This document shows, in pieces, positions 38,376-48,335 of a stretch of DNA of 64,000 bases. Every line of letters starts with the position of its first letter. Positions within the stretch are counted from its first letter, which is position 1. Below the pieces are notes generated by a model. The model worked only from the letters and a program-made list of their open reading frames with translations, was not told the DNA's origin and did not search any database. Source of the DNA: Lachnospiraceae bacterium JLR.KK008 (GTDB lineage Bacteria; Bacillota; Clostridia; Lachnospirales; Lachnospiraceae); the NCBI GenBank assembly GCA_037015955.1, contig CP143548.1, positions 1,140,001 through 1,204,000 of the forward strand. The letters are read 5' to 3'. The position numbers and the translations under genes were made by a program.

Positions 38376-38939
38376 TTACCTGACGGGTTCGATGGCTTCC
38401 CTCAGTATGTCTTCATCAATCATGCCGACATATCTCTGTACGAGATAACCGTCACTGTCTATGATGAAGGTAGTGGGAAAGGAGTTGACTGCGAACGTAT
38501 AGAGCGCTTCCTGCTGTGTGTCGTAATAGACGGGGAAGCGGTATTCCTGCTCTGCAAGGAAGCTGTCCGCGGTCTCTTTTGTTTCTCTCATGCCGTCGGT
38601 GGCATTGATCATCAGAAAAGCGATGTCATCGCCGGTCTCTTCCCATAATTTGTGAAAGTCCGGCATTTCCGCTTTACAGGGAGGACACCAGCTGGCCCAG
38701 AAATTGACAACGACAGGAGTGCCCCGGAATGAGGAGAGCTTTACTTCATTGCCATCCTTGTCAAAAACTGTGAAATCCGGCGCAAGCAGCTTCTCGCTTT
38801 CGGGGTCTGAAGCCGATTCAGACGACGGATTTTTGAGAACCGTATAGCTGCCGCTTAAAATCCGGTAAACCTGTGCGCTGCCGATCAGAAAGACGGCCAG
38901 CAAGGCGATGCCTGCCATAAGTTTCCATTTTGATTTCAT
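38376..38939 (-). CDS. TlpA/ResA-like thioredoxin-fold protein
   Basis: 187 residues. N-terminal membrane anchor (residues ~6-27), then a thioredoxin fold on the outer face with active site WASWCPPCKAEM near residue 85. Likely reduces disulfides in extracytoplasmic proteins with electrons passed by the CcdA protein encoded 11 bases upstream. The cis-Pro loop reads SFPTTFIID. No cytochrome c genes are nearby, so the targets may be other surface or spore proteins. Confidence 0.9.
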   Translation of the reverse strand: MKSKWKLMAGIALLAVFLIGSAQVYRILSGSYTVLKNPSSESASDPESEKLLAPDFTVFDKDGNEVKLSSFRGTPVVVNFWASWCPPCKAEMPDFHKLWEETGDDIAFLMINATDGMRETKETADSFLAEQEYRFPVYYDTQQEALYTFAVNSFPTTFIIDSDGYLVQRYVGMIDEDILREAIEPVR

Positions 38940-38950
38940 ACATTTCCTCC

Positions 38951-39634
38951 TTAATTAGCAATGGGGGTGAACAGGGAAAGAAAATATGCCATGCGGCCGG
39001 TCATCATCAGGATGCCTACCAGGACGAGAAGAGAGCCGGACAGCAGATTGACGATGCGGTAATGCGTTTTGATCCACTGGAAAGTGGACTTCATCTGGTC
39101 GATAAAAAGCGCGCTGGCGACAAAGGGGATGCCAAGCCCCAGGGAATAGCACAGCAGCATGAAAAGTCCCTGTACCGCGGAGCCCTGGCGGGAGGCGAGC
39201 ATCAGGGCAGAGCCAAGAAATGCGCCCACGCATGGAGTCCAGCCGATCGAAAAGACGATTCCGAACAGAGCGGAAGAGAGAAAGTGTAGCTCGTGGAATT
39301 GCACTTCTTTCCGTCTTGTCTGATTGAGCACGCCGATCCGGATCAGTCCCAGAAAGTTTAATCCGAAAATGATTACAATCAGGCCGGTCACTACATTGAC
39401 GGCAGCGGCATAGCGCTGAAGAAGCTGTCCGATGCTGCCGGCAAAGACACCGAGCGTTACGAAAACGAGTGTGAAGCCGCAGACAAATCCCAGCGCATTT
39501 TTCAGTGCCCTGCCTTTGCCCGATTTTGGGCTGTTTCCACCGGCAAAGTAAGAGATATATACCGGAAGCATGGGGAGCAGACAGGGAGAGACAAAGGTGA
39601 TAATTCCCTCTAAAAATGATAATAAATACTGCAT
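38951..39634 (-). CDS. ccdA: CcdA-type cytochrome c biogenesis / thiol-disulfide membrane protein
   Basis: 227 residues, six membrane segments. Carries reducing equivalents from cytoplasmic thioredoxin across the membrane. The two functional cysteines are visible in FVSPCLLPMLP near residue 17 and GWTPCVGAFLG near 130. The ATG at 39634 follows AGGAGGAAC; the longer frame adds 28 residues that span the promoter. First gene of a two-gene unit with the TlpA-like protein, the usual partner. Confidence 0.92.
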   Translation of the reverse strand: MQYLLSFLEGIITFVSPCLLPMLPVYISYFAGGNSPKSGKGRALKNALGFVCGFTLVFVTLGVFAGSIGQLLQRYAAAVNVVTGLIVIIFGLNFLGLIRIGVLNQTRRKEVQFHELHFLSSALFGIVFSIGWTPCVGAFLGSALMLASRQGSAVQGLFMLLCYSLGLGIPFVASALFIDQMKSTFQWIKTHYRIVNLLSGSLLVLVGILMMTGRMAYFLSLFTPIAN

Positions 39635-39660
39635 GTTCGTTCCTCCTGATTTTGAATTAT

Positions 39661-39688
39661 AGTATACCAGTTTTCGGCGGGGATGCAA
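39661..39688 (-). promoter_or_regulatory. promoter of ccdA-tlpA
   Basis: On the minus strand TTGCAT, 16 bases, TATACT, about 25 bases before the ccdA ATG. Confidence 0.55.
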
Positions 39689-39776
39689 TGAAAACATTTT
39701 TTCCTCCATATATTTCATTTTTATTTTGAAAATGATATGATAGGGATGCAGCTAACGGTAGGGAGATTTGAAAAAT

Positions 39777-42761
39777 ATGAAGAACTTTAAGATTATTGTG
39801 TTTAATGCGGCGATTGTGGTCATGGTCACGCTGTCGATTCTGCTCTATGTATCCCATCAGCATGAGGATGCCCGGGAGAATGCCAGCCGGTCTTTTGAGA
39901 TGACGACACAGACGATGGAAGCTGTGGCCAGCTCTTATCTTGTGACGACGCAGAATCTGGTTGACAGTCAGGAAAACTATATCAATGGAAACCGGATGAC
40001 TCTGGAGGAAGCCATTGCGTATGTGAGGCAGACGAGGACGAGCAACGAAATATCCAGACATATCGTGATGCTTGATACACTGGAAGGGATGTCGACAGAC
40101 CCGTCTGCGGCAGATGCGGACGATTATCATGTCAGCTATGCCGGTCTGGACGTGATTGATCTGGAGAAACTGGAGCATAAGCAGGGTGTGTATCTGACGG
40201 GAAGTTATCGGAACCCCATGGATGACACTATCGTTGTCTCTTATTGTAATAAAGTAAAGATTACAGATGAGGACGGCGTGGAGCGGCCGGCAGCCCTGCT
40301 GCGGGTATTGCCCGTATCTATTTTACAGGAACAGTGGGTGTTTCCTTCCTCTTATGCCGATGCGGAAACACTTTTGATGAAAACGGACGGGGACTGTGTG
40401 GTGGGCCAGCATATCGCTCCGGGCAGCAACTTTTATGAGTTTATTGAATCTTACAGGAGCAGCGAGGTCAATATCGCAGATCTGGAGACGGTGATCACGG
40501 AACAGGAAAAAGGCGCTTTCTCCGCTCTGGACGCACAGGGAAAAGAGCTTTATGTTACCTACTGCCGTCTGCAGGCGAACCGGGACTGGGTGCTTGTCAG
40601 CTATATCCCGGCCACGTCGCTTCGGGTATCGACGACAGACTGGACGATCCCCTGCATAATCATTGTGGCACTGGCGGTTGTGCTTGCCGTGGATGTCTTA
40701 TACTTCGGAGCGCAGGCAAAGCAGAAACAGAAGATTCAGGAGACCATGCGGGAACAGTTGGATGTGATCGACGTGTTGGGGCAGGAATATCTGATGCTCT
40801 GGGGCGTTGACGTACATACAGGTGTCTGCAAACTTTATCGGGCAGATCCGGAAAAGATCAGTGTGCTCCAGCAGATTGGTGTCTCGGAGTCAATGGATTA
40901 TAAGACAATCATCAGTCGTTATATTGATCATTATGTGACCCGGGAAGAACAGGAGGAACTGAAAAAGACTATTCTTCGGGACGGCTTTTTTGAAGAGATC
41001 GCGGAGAACAGTATCTATACTGTGAATTATACAAGGCAGATCGGGGAAGAAATGCGTTATTTCCAGATGTGCTTTGCGAAAAATATCCGTTCCGGCGGGG
41101 AGGCAATGGGCGTAGTTGGATTCCGGAATATTGATGAGACGGTGAGAAATGAAATGCGCCAGAAAAAACTGCTCAGTGATGCCCTGGAGCAGGCGGAGGC
41201 GGCAAACGAGGCAAAGAGTAAATTCCTGTCCAATATGAGTCACGATATTCGCACACCGATGAACGGAATTATCGGTATGACGGCGATCGCCGGCGCGCAT
41301 CTGGATGATCAGGAGCGGGTGGCCGACTGCCTGAAGAAGATTACCGTGGCCAGCAAGCATCTGCTCGGACTGATCAATGAAGTCCTGGACATGAGCAAAA
41401 TTGAATCGGGCAGGGTAGATCTCAATGAGGAAGCCTTTAACCTGTCCGATCTTGTTGACAATCTGCTGACAATGAGTAAGGCACAGATACGTGCGCATCA
41501 ACATGAACTGGTCGTCAATATTAACAATGTGATTCATGAAAAAGTCATCGGTGACAGTCTGCGTATCCAGCAGGTATTTATGAATCTGATGGGAAATGCG
41601 ATCAAGTATACACCGGATGGCGGGGAGATCAAACTGACGATCTCCGAGAAAAAGACGAACCGTAAGAAGACCGGGTTTTATGAGATCGTATTTGAGGACA
41701 ATGGGATCGGCATGTCGGAAGAGTTTGTACAGCGGATCTTTGAGCCTTTTGCTCGCGCGGACGATGGCAGGATCAGTAAAATACAGGGCACAGGCCTTGG
41801 TATGCCGATTGCAAGAAATATTACCCGTATGATGGGCGGCGACATAGCGGTGGAGAGCAGACTGCATGAAGGTTCCAGGTTTACGGTGACGTTCCTGTTG
41901 GAACTGCAGGAGGAAGAAGAGATCAGCTATGACAAATTCATTGACTTGTCGGTACTCGTAGTTGATGACGACAGTATGAGTTGCGAATCCGCCTGTGATA
42001 TGCTGGACGGAATGGGCATGAAGAGCGAATGGGTGCTCTCCGGCAAAGAGGCGGTCGCGCGGGTTGCGCAGAGACATGAGTCCGGCGATGACTTTTTCGC
42101 GGTGATCGTGGACTGGAAAATGCCGGAGATGGATGGGGTTACCACAACGATGGAGATGCGCAAAATTGTGGGCGACGACATCCCGATCATCATCATTTCC
42201 GCCTATGACTGGTCTGACATCGAGCAGGAGGCCAGAAAGGCGGGGGCCGACGCCTTTATCGGTAAACCTCTGTTTAAATCGAGAATGGTGTCACTTTTTC
42301 ACGAGTTTGTGGAGGGGGCACAGGAGGAAAAGAAGGATAAAGATACACCTCTGGAAGATCTTGGCAAACTGGATCTGAGCGATAAGAGGGTGCTTCTTGT
42401 CGAGGATAATGAACTGAATGCGGAGATTGCCCAGGAAATACTGGAAATGACAGGTATTAAGGTGGAGCTGGCGGAAAACGGTTCAGTGGCGGTCGATATG
42501 GTTGCCGCGGCTGCGCCCGGATATTACGACATCGTGCTGATGGACATTCAGATGCCTTTGATGAACGGGTATGAGGCGACGAGAGCAATCCGTGCATTTG
42601 ACCGGAAGGATACGAAGGAGTTGCCGATCATTGCCATGACGGCCAATGCGTTTGTGGAGGACGTACATGCTTCGAAAGGAGCGGGAATGAACGGGCACAT
42701 GGCGAAACCCCTGGATCTGCGTGTACTGTCGGAAGTACTGCATAAATGGGTCTTGAAATAA
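39777..42761 (+). CDS. hybrid sensor histidine kinase with two receiver domains
   Basis: 994 residues. Membrane segment ~5-28, extracellular Cache-like sensor to ~285, second membrane segment, a PAS-like region, HisKA (His in [13 protein letters not shown] near 475), HATPase_c ([12 protein letters not shown], then GTGLGMPIA), first receiver ([12 protein letters not shown] near 770) and second receiver ([13 protein letters not shown] near 910). No Hpt domain, so the phosphate must pass to an Hpt protein elsewhere, or the receivers act as phosphate sinks. A TATGAT -10 lies at about 39735 with a weak -35. The short ATG follows GGGAG. Signal unknown. Confidence 0.9.
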   Translation: MKNFKIIVFNAAIVVMVTLSILLYVSHQHEDARENASRSFEMTTQTMEAVASSYLVTTQNLVDSQENYINGNRMTLEEAIAYVRQTRTSNEISRHIVMLDTLEGMSTDPSAADADDYHVSYAGLDVIDLEKLEHKQGVYLTGSYRNPMDDTIVVSYCNKVKITDEDGVERPAALLRVLPVSILQEQWVFPSSYADAETLLMKTDGDCVVGQHIAPGSNFYEFIESYRSSEVNIADLETVITEQEKGAFSALDAQGKELYVTYCRLQANRDWVLVSYIPATSLRVSTTDWTIPCIIIVALAVVLAVDVLYFGAQAKQKQKIQETMREQLDVIDVLGQEYLMLWGVDVHTGVCKLYRADPEKISVLQQIGVSESMDYKTIISRYIDHYVTREEQEELKKTILRDGFFEEIAENSIYTVNYTRQIGEEMRYFQMCFAKNIRSGGEAMGVVGFRNIDETVRNEMRQKKLLSDALEQAEAANEAKSKFLSNMSHDIRTPMNGIIGMTAIAGAHLDDQERVADCLKKITVASKHLLGLINEVLDMSKIESGRVDLNEEAFNLSDLVDNLLTMSKAQIRAHQHELVVNINNVIHEKVIGDSLRIQQVFMNLMGNAIKYTPDGGEIKLTISEKKTNRKKTGFYEIVFEDNGIGMSEEFVQRIFEPFARADDGRISKIQGTGLGMPIARNITRMMGGDIAVESRLHEGSRFTVTFLLELQEEEEISYDKFIDLSVLVVDDDSMSCESACDMLDGMGMKSEWVLSGKEAVARVAQRHESGDDFFAVIVDWKMPEMDGVTTTMEMRKIVGDDIPIIIISAYDWSDIEQEARKAGADAFIGKPLFKSRMVSLFHEFVEGAQEEKKDKDTPLEDLGKLDLSDKRVLLVEDNELNAEIAQEILEMTGIKVELAENGSVAVDMVAAAAPGYYDIVLMDIQMPLMNGYEATRAIRAFDRKDTKELPIIAMTANAFVEDVHASKGAGMNGHMAKPLDLRVLSEVLHKWVLK

Positions 42762-42798
42762 AAGAACCGGTACCGATACCAGGCCGGCGCGCCGTAGA

Positions 42799-42829
42799 TT
42801 GTAAACCATAAAAATATAATAGTTGACAA
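42799..42829. promoter_or_regulatory. BirA box 1
   Basis: TTGTAAAC-N15-GTTGACAA. The left arm matches the biotin-operator half-site and the right arm is its near-complement. The right arm overlaps the -35 hexamer of the bioB promoter. Confidence 0.75.
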
Positions 42830-42851
42830 ATGAAACGTCAGATTGTATACT
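42823..42851 (+). promoter_or_regulatory. promoter of bioB-bioY
   Basis: TTGACA, 17 bases, TATACT. Both hexamers lie in arms of the two BirA boxes. Transcription should start near 42858, downstream of the ATG of the longer bioB frame. Confidence 0.8.
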
Positions 42852-42873
42852 TAAATCCGGAAAAGGTTGACAA
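42843..42873. promoter_or_regulatory. BirA box 2
   Basis: TTGTATAC-N15-GTTGACAA, the same 15-base spacing as box 1, starting 44 bases after it (about four helical turns). The left arm contains most of the -10 box. Confidence 0.7.
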
Positions 42874-42901
42874 TGATTCGACGGATGAGAGGTACGGGAA
42901 G

Positions 42902-43903
42902 ATGAGACATTTGGCGGATGAGATAATCAAAGGAAGACGGTTAGGCAGAGATGATGATCTGACCGTCTTTCTTCATGCGGATCTGGAGGAGCTGAAGAAG
43001 GGCGCCGATGCAATTCGCAGGGCACTTTGCGGCGACAGAGCAGACTTATGCAGCATTGTGAACGGAAGAAGCGGGCGCTGCAGTGAGAACTGCAAGTTCT
43101 GTGCCCAGTCGGGGCATCACCATACGGACTGTGAGACTTATGGATTTCTGAGTCAGCAGGAGCTGCTGGATGACTGCGGACAGATGCAGAGCCAGGGTGT
43201 GGACCGCTTCTCGATCGTCACATCGGGACGGACGATGGAAGGAGAGGATCTGGAACGGTCGATCGCGGCTTATGCGGCCATGCACCGGCAATATCCGGAT
43301 ATGATACTCTGTGCTTCTCATGGCCTGATGTCAGTGAAAGATATGTGCCGATTGAAAGAGGCCGGTGTAACGGTATACCACACGAATGTGGAAACTTCAC
43401 CGCGCTTTTTCCCAGAGATCTGTACGACGCATACGTTTTCGGATAAGCTCATACAGATCAGCAGAGTGAAGGAAGCAGGGCTTGTGGTCTGCTCCGGCGG
43501 TATCTTCGGGATGGGTGAGTCATGGGAGGACAGGCTGGATATGGCAATCCTTCTGGCCGAACTGGAGGTGGGTTCGATCCCGCTGAATTTTCTGATTCCG
43601 ATCAAGGGAACGCCGCTGGCAGACCGGCCGAGACTGACCCGGGAGGAGATCGTCCGCATCGTCGCGACGTTCCGGTATTGTAATCCGGAGGCTTACATCC
43701 GCATTGCAGCCGGCAGGATCTATTTTGAAAATGGTGCACAGGTTTTATTCCAGTCGGGTGCGAACGCCGTACTGACCGGGGATATGCTGACAACGACGGG
43801 CAGCGGGACTGCCCAGGACAGAGAAATGCTGACGGGACTGGGCTTTACGCTGAAACCGGATTCGTCTGCCAATGGAAACAGGAGGAGATATTATGAATCA
43901 TAA
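42902..43903 (+). CDS. bioB: biotin synthase
   Basis: 333 residues. Radical SAM enzyme that inserts sulfur into dethiobiotin. The cluster motif C-SEN-C-KF-C is near residue 45 (CSENCKFCAQS), followed by VYHTNVETSPRFFPEI and VVCSGGIFGMGES. The longer frame starts at 42830, but that ATG lies between the promoter hexamers, so it cannot be on the transcript; the ATG at 42902 follows GAGAGG by 9 bases. Operon with bioY, whose start overlaps its stop. bioA, bioD and bioF are not here. Confidence 0.93.
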   Translation: MRHLADEIIKGRRLGRDDDLTVFLHADLEELKKGADAIRRALCGDRADLCSIVNGRSGRCSENCKFCAQSGHHHTDCETYGFLSQQELLDDCGQMQSQGVDRFSIVTSGRTMEGEDLERSIAAYAAMHRQYPDMILCASHGLMSVKDMCRLKEAGVTVYHTNVETSPRFFPEICTTHTFSDKLIQISRVKEAGLVVCSGGIFGMGESWEDRLDMAILLAELEVGSIPLNFLIPIKGTPLADRPRLTREEIVRIVATFRYCNPEAYIRIAAGRIYFENGAQVLFQSGANAVLTGDMLTTTGSGTAQDREMLTGLGFTLKPDSSANGNRRRYYES

Positions 43904-44477
43904 TGGAAAAGAAAGTCAGGCAATGCCGCAGACCGGCAACGCAAAAGTAAGGGAACTTGCGCTGATCGGACTGACAGCAGCGGTGATCTGTGTCGCAGGA
44001 CCGTTTGCCGTTCCGCTTCCGGTCAGCCCGGTACCGATCTCGCTGACCAATCTGGCCATCTATTTTGTTATCTATGTGCTTGGAATGAAGCGGGGATGTA
44101 TCAGCTATCTCATCTATCTTTTGATTGGTTTTGCAGGGGTTCCGGTATTTTCCGGCTTTACTGCGGGACCGGGCAAGCTGCTGGGCCCTACGGGTGGATA
44201 CTTGATAGGCTTCATTTTTATGGCGCTTATCATCGGCTATTTCATCGATAAGTGGCCTGCCAGACGGGGACTGTGTTTTCTGGGAATGGCGGCCGGTACG
44301 GTTGTCGCCTATGGATTCGGGACGGTATGGCTTGCCTATCAGGCGCAGATGCCCTTTGGAAGTGCGCTCGCAGCCGGGGTTCTCCCCTTTCTCCCCGGTG
44401 ATGCCGCGAAGATTATAATCGCTATGCTGGTCGGTCCCCAGATCAGAAAGCAGCTGCAGAGGGCAGGTCTTAATTGA
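43893..44477 (+). CDS. bioY: biotin transporter S component
   Basis: 194 residues, six membrane segments, of the ECF-type BioY family. It takes up biotin, alone or with an ECF module encoded elsewhere. The start PFAVPLPVSPVPISLTNLAI and the middle GPTGGYLIGF are family hallmarks. The ATG at 43893 follows AGGAGG and overlaps the bioB end by 11 bases; the longer frame lacks this spacing. Control by the tandem BirA boxes means the pair is repressed when biotin is ample. Confidence 0.95.
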   Translation: MNHNGKESQAMPQTGNAKVRELALIGLTAAVICVAGPFAVPLPVSPVPISLTNLAIYFVIYVLGMKRGCISYLIYLLIGFAGVPVFSGFTAGPGKLLGPTGGYLIGFIFMALIIGYFIDKWPARRGLCFLGMAAGTVVAYGFGTVWLAYQAQMPFGSALAAGVLPFLPGDAAKIIIAMLVGPQIRKQLQRAGLN

Positions 44478-44484
44478 CCTGCCC
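44461..44484 (+). other. hairpin at the bioY stop codon
   Basis: GGGCAGGTC pairs perfectly with GACCTGCCC around the loop TTAATT, covering the stop codon. No T-run follows, so it is not a typical terminator; it could still stabilise the 3' end. Confidence 0.4.
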
Positions 44485-44524
44485 CGGACTGTTGCTGGAA
44501 AATTTACACATTATCCCGATTGAG

Positions 44525-44911
44525 CTACTTGTTTTCTTCATTCAGCAGCTTATGTATTTTATCCATAAACACTTCCTCGTCAATCGGCTTTACGGTATAG
44601 TCATTCGCACCGCCCTTTACCGCCTTTATGACGTGTTCTCTGTCATTACTTGATGTCAGAAAAAGGACAGGCACTTCTTTCAGCTCATCTTTTTTGCGGA
44701 TCATTTCAAGCATTTCATATCCGTTCATTTCCGGCATATCAATATCCAGGATAATCAAATCCGGCGTATCCGCTTCCTTTAAATATCTCAGGGCGCGCAT
44801 TCCTTTTGAGAATGCATGGTACGCATACTTTTTGCTCAAAAGCATTTCAAGCATTTTTAGTATAAGTCCGCTGTCATCCACAGCTACGATACTTTTTTTG
44901 TCTGTCATCAT
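44525..44911 (-). CDS. single-domain (CheY-like) response regulator
   Basis: 128 residues, one receiver domain only: DD at the start (VAVDDSG), phospho-acceptor Asp in LIILDIDMPEMNG near residue 55, Thr in LFLTSSND and Lys in YTVKPID. No output domain, so it works by protein contact. Its ATG overlaps the stop of the hybrid kinase by 4 bases (ATGA), so it is the likely final acceptor of that kinase's phosphorelay. Confidence 0.92.
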   Translation of the reverse strand: MMTDKKSIVAVDDSGLILKMLEMLLSKKYAYHAFSKGMRALRYLKEADTPDLIILDIDMPEMNGYEMLEMIRKKDELKEVPVLFLTSSNDREHVIKAVKGGANDYTVKPIDEEVFMDKIHKLLNEENK

Positions 44912-47900
44912 TTAGGATCCTCCCTGTAGTTTTTCAAAAGTCCGATTGCTTTATCCTCGTCGAACTCATCCTCTATTGCCGCCAAAACATCCGTAAACCT
45001 TTGCCTCATATCCGGATGCAGTGGACTTTTCAGCCATTCTTTGATCTGTCTGACCGCCGCCTCCGTTTTGAAATCATCGATCAGCGCCGCCACTTCGTCA
45101 AGCTTCTCCTGTGGTAATTCAAGCAATTTACCGTCATCTGAAAGATCTGTCTCCTCCTGAATAGGGGCATATTTTTCATAAATGTCCTGAAACGTTTCCA
45201 GCGCGATTGTCCATGTCTGTTTCAATTTCTCCCAGTGTGCGGTTACATAATCTTCATGCCCCGCCTTACTGTGCATTTCATGCTCATATGCCATATCTGC
45301 AAGGTCATCCGCGCCAAGCGTTCGTGCATTTCCTTTTAAGGAATGTACCTGAATGGCATAATCTTTTATATTATGCTCGAATAAATACTGTTGCAGCAGT
45401 TCTATTTTGTTTTGATCCCTGAGAAACATCCGCACAAGTTCCAGATAGATTTCCATATCGCCATGGGAATGTTTCAGCCCGTTTCTGACGGAAACTCCCT
45501 GTTCCAGATACCTGTCATATGTATCGGCGCCATTTCCCGTTTCCGGATCGCTGTCCGTTTCTTTGACAGCTTGAATCAACTCTTCGGGAAGATATTTGCG
45601 GATTGTCTGTTCCAAAAGCTGCGCGTCAATCGGCTTTGTCAAAAATTCCTCAAAACCTTCCGTGAGATACATTTCTTTGGCGCCTGCCACAGCATTTGCC
45701 GTCAGTGCAATAACCGGGGTGGCTTTATTTGGAAAATCCATACGTTTTGCGAGCGTTTTTATCTTATGCAGTGTCTCGATCCCGTCCATCTCAGGCATCA
45801 TATGGTCCATAAAAATTATGTGGAATTTCTGTTTCTGCACGTATTTGAGGCATTCTTTTCCGGATTCTGCCGTCACAATCTGAAGCATTGTCCGCTTTAA
45901 CAAAGCCTTAAATACGGTCAGATTCATTGCATTGTCATCCACCATAAGGACACGGCCTTCAGGAGCTGTAAAACTGCCTTTTTTACTGCCGCTTTGCTGT
46001 ACGGTTCTCGCCTGCATTTTCTGAAAGCTGCCAGTGGGCCTGGGGTTTACAATTTTCTGCGGTATGATTACGGTAAAGGTAGAACCTTTCCGGTATTCAC
46101 TCTCAACCTTCATATCACCGCCCATCATCTTAAGCAATGACATCGTGATATTCATGCCAAGGCCTGTTCCTTCGATGTGTCTGTTTTTCCCCTCGTCAAT
46201 CCGTTGAAAACTTTCAAACAGTTTTCCCATATCTTCTTTTCGGATCCCAATCCCTGTATCCTGCACGGATATTTTCAGTAACAGTTCCATGTCGCTTTGG
46301 CGTTCGTAAGCAATCTGAAGTCTGACACTGCCTTCCTGTGTATACTTTACCGCATTTGTCAAAAGATTTGTCACAATCTGTTTCAGTCTCATTTCATCCC
46401 CATGCAATACACAGGGAAGTGTTTCATCCAATTCCACGTCAAATGCCAATCCTTTTTCCTCTGCACGCAGATCAACGATATTCCACAAATCCGTAATGAC
46501 AGCCGACGTCTCATAATCTACGGGAATCATTTCCATTTTCCCGGATTCAATCTTCGACATATCCAGAATATCATTGACCAGAAACAGCAGTGTTTTTCCG
46601 GAGCTTTTGATATTGGCCGCGTACGTCAGAATCTGCGGATCTTTGGCTTCACGAAGTATCATCTCGTTCATTCCAAGCACCGCGTTAATCGGCGTCCTGA
46701 TTTCATGCGACATATTGGAAAGGAAACGGCTTTTTGCCTCTCGTTCGTCCTCTATTTTCTTGCGCTTTTCGATTTCTTTCGTCACATCGATAACGACACC
46801 GAAAACATCGCCGTTATCCTCGATTTCATCCAGTTTGACATAACGCTCCCGGCAGGAGTAGATACAGGTTTCATCGTCGACAAGATTTTTGCGTAAATCG
46901 GTGATAAACTTTCGGAAAATCTTGTAGTCTGCGGCGAACATTTCGTCCTCCCCCGTTTCCAGGGCAAGGATTTCAGGAACATATTCGCTGATATGTACCC
47001 TTTTCATATACGGATTGTATTCGTACACGCCGATGGGCATATTGGTTTTGCCGATAATATAGGATATTTTGCGGTCGTTGTTCAGAATGCTCTTTTTCAT
47101 CTGATTGATATAGCGGCTGAGGTCAGCAAACTCCACACTGCTTTGTATATCGACAGTTTCGTCCAGATTCCCCTGGGAAATGCTGTGCAGTTTATTGTTG
47201 ATATTGTAAATGCCTTCCACTACATACTTGTTCATATAGTGGGTTACCACATGGGATAAAATAACCGCTATCACAATCAGGCAAACCGCGAATTCTAACA
47301 TTGTGGACGGGATCCGCCGATACAGGTCCTGACAGGAAATGACACGCCCGATATAGTTTTCGCCGGACTCCATAAATACACAGTAGGAATTGATACCGTT
47401 TACGTCCGTATAAAAACCATTGTTGTCAACATGGATTGTTTCGGGGTTCAATCCTATTTCCGAACCGTTTTTTTCAACGCAGGACAAGTCGGTAGAGCCG
47501 ACAATGTTTCCGCTCTCTTTGTTGATGGCATAATAATTAGCATCGGAATTGACGCGTAACAGGGAAAAAATATGGGACAGTTCGTTTTTCTCCGTGACTT
47601 TCAGAACATTGACAGGCTCCATGCCAACCTGTACGATAAAGTTTCCGTCGTGGCTCCATAGTGCGGAATACTGCATCATTTTCATTTCAGCCGTATTCGG
47701 TGTAATATCCTGGACAAGGCGCAGAGATTTGTCCTCGAGCATGGGCTTGAAAAAATTCATCTGTTCGCCCGAGTCAAAGGTATAGTCGTAGTACAGCGGG
47801 TGAGTTCCCGAAAAAATACGTCCTGTCGTGTCAAAAATATGAATTTCATCAACCTCCACAATCGTAGCGATTTTTTTCAGGTCTTCCACACTGTTTAAAA

Positions 47901-48177
47901 CAGAAAGATTATTTTCTATCATATAAGCGATGGTCTCTGCATTGTGCAGACAGGTTTCCCGATATTCCTGTTTGATATCGATCAGTTCCTGCGTATTTTC
48001 CTTCAAAACCTGTTCAATCTGACAGAAGGTTTCCGTGGCCTGCAGGTAAGCCTGTTGCCGTTCGTTGACTACCTGGAAGTAAAAGATAATTACCAGAAGG
48101 ACAACGATCAGCGAGAAAGTGACAATTTGCATGTAATGGCTGATGATATTTCTAAGGGTGCGCATTTCTGTTTTCAA
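44908..48177 (-). CDS. hybrid sensor kinase with receiver and Hpt domains
   Basis: 1089 residues. Membrane segment near 15-35, extracellular double-Cache-like sensor to ~285, second membrane segment, HAMP-like region, a PAS-like segment (NRNDRKISYIIGKTNMPIGVYE region), HisKA (SNMSHEIRTPINA near 495), HATPase_c (TNLLTNAVKYT, GTGLGMNI), receiver (IIFMDHMMPEMDG near 790) and C-terminal Hpt (HSLKGNARTLGA near 975). All phosphorelay steps to a final receiver are therefore in one protein, and that receiver is the next gene. Base composition looks lower in G+C than the neighbours. Ligand unknown. Confidence 0.92.
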   Translation of the reverse strand: MKTEMRTLRNIISHYMQIVTFSLIVVLLVIIFYFQVVNERQQAYLQATETFCQIEQVLKENTQELIDIKQEYRETCLHNAETIAYMIENNLSVLNSVEDLKKIATIVEVDEIHIFDTTGRIFSGTHPLYYDYTFDSGEQMNFFKPMLEDKSLRLVQDITPNTAEMKMMQYSALWSHDGNFIVQVGMEPVNVLKVTEKNELSHIFSLLRVNSDANYYAINKESGNIVGSTDLSCVEKNGSEIGLNPETIHVDNNGFYTDVNGINSYCVFMESGENYIGRVISCQDLYRRIPSTMLEFAVCLIVIAVILSHVVTHYMNKYVVEGIYNINNKLHSISQGNLDETVDIQSSVEFADLSRYINQMKKSILNNDRKISYIIGKTNMPIGVYEYNPYMKRVHISEYVPEILALETGEDEMFAADYKIFRKFITDLRKNLVDDETCIYSCRERYVKLDEIEDNGDVFGVVIDVTKEIEKRKKIEDEREAKSRFLSNMSHEIRTPINAVLGMNEMILREAKDPQILTYAANIKSSGKTLLFLVNDILDMSKIESGKMEMIPVDYETSAVITDLWNIVDLRAEEKGLAFDVELDETLPCVLHGDEMRLKQIVTNLLTNAVKYTQEGSVRLQIAYERQSDMELLLKISVQDTGIGIRKEDMGKLFESFQRIDEGKNRHIEGTGLGMNITMSLLKMMGGDMKVESEYRKGSTFTVIIPQKIVNPRPTGSFQKMQARTVQQSGSKKGSFTAPEGRVLMVDDNAMNLTVFKALLKRTMLQIVTAESGKECLKYVQKQKFHIIFMDHMMPEMDGIETLHKIKTLAKRMDFPNKATPVIALTANAVAGAKEMYLTEGFEEFLTKPIDAQLLEQTIRKYLPEELIQAVKETDSDPETGNGADTYDRYLEQGVSVRNGLKHSHGDMEIYLELVRMFLRDQNKIELLQQYLFEHNIKDYAIQVHSLKGNARTLGADDLADMAYEHEMHSKAGHEDYVTAHWEKLKQTWTIALETFQDIYEKYAPIQEETDLSDDGKLLELPQEKLDEVAALIDDFKTEAAVRQIKEWLKSPLHPDMRQRFTDVLAAIEDEFDEDKAIGLLKNYREDPK

Positions 48178-48283
48178 AGGTCTCCTTTCAGAAAAACATT
48201 TTATCAGTTAGAGTGTAAAGAAACAAGAATATCATAGCTTGGGCGCTGGATTTCGCAGAACTCCGATTCCCTGTCGTGGCCGC

Positions 48284-48312
48284 TTGCGGACCTGTTTTTC
48301 CTGTGATATGAT
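48284..48312 (+). promoter_or_regulatory. promoter of deoD
   Basis: TTGCGG, 17 bases, TATGAT, about 24 bases before the deoD ATG. Confidence 0.45.
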
Positions 48313-48335
48313 GGGTTTGACAGGAGGGATGAAAA

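Noticed and set aside
42830-42901. N-terminal 24-residue extension of BioB
   Set aside because: Its ATG lies between the -35 and -10 hexamers and inside the BirA boxes, so it is not transcribed from the recognised promoter.
44461-44484. Terminator after bioY
   Set aside because: The stem is perfect but no T-run follows, so it is listed only as a hairpin.
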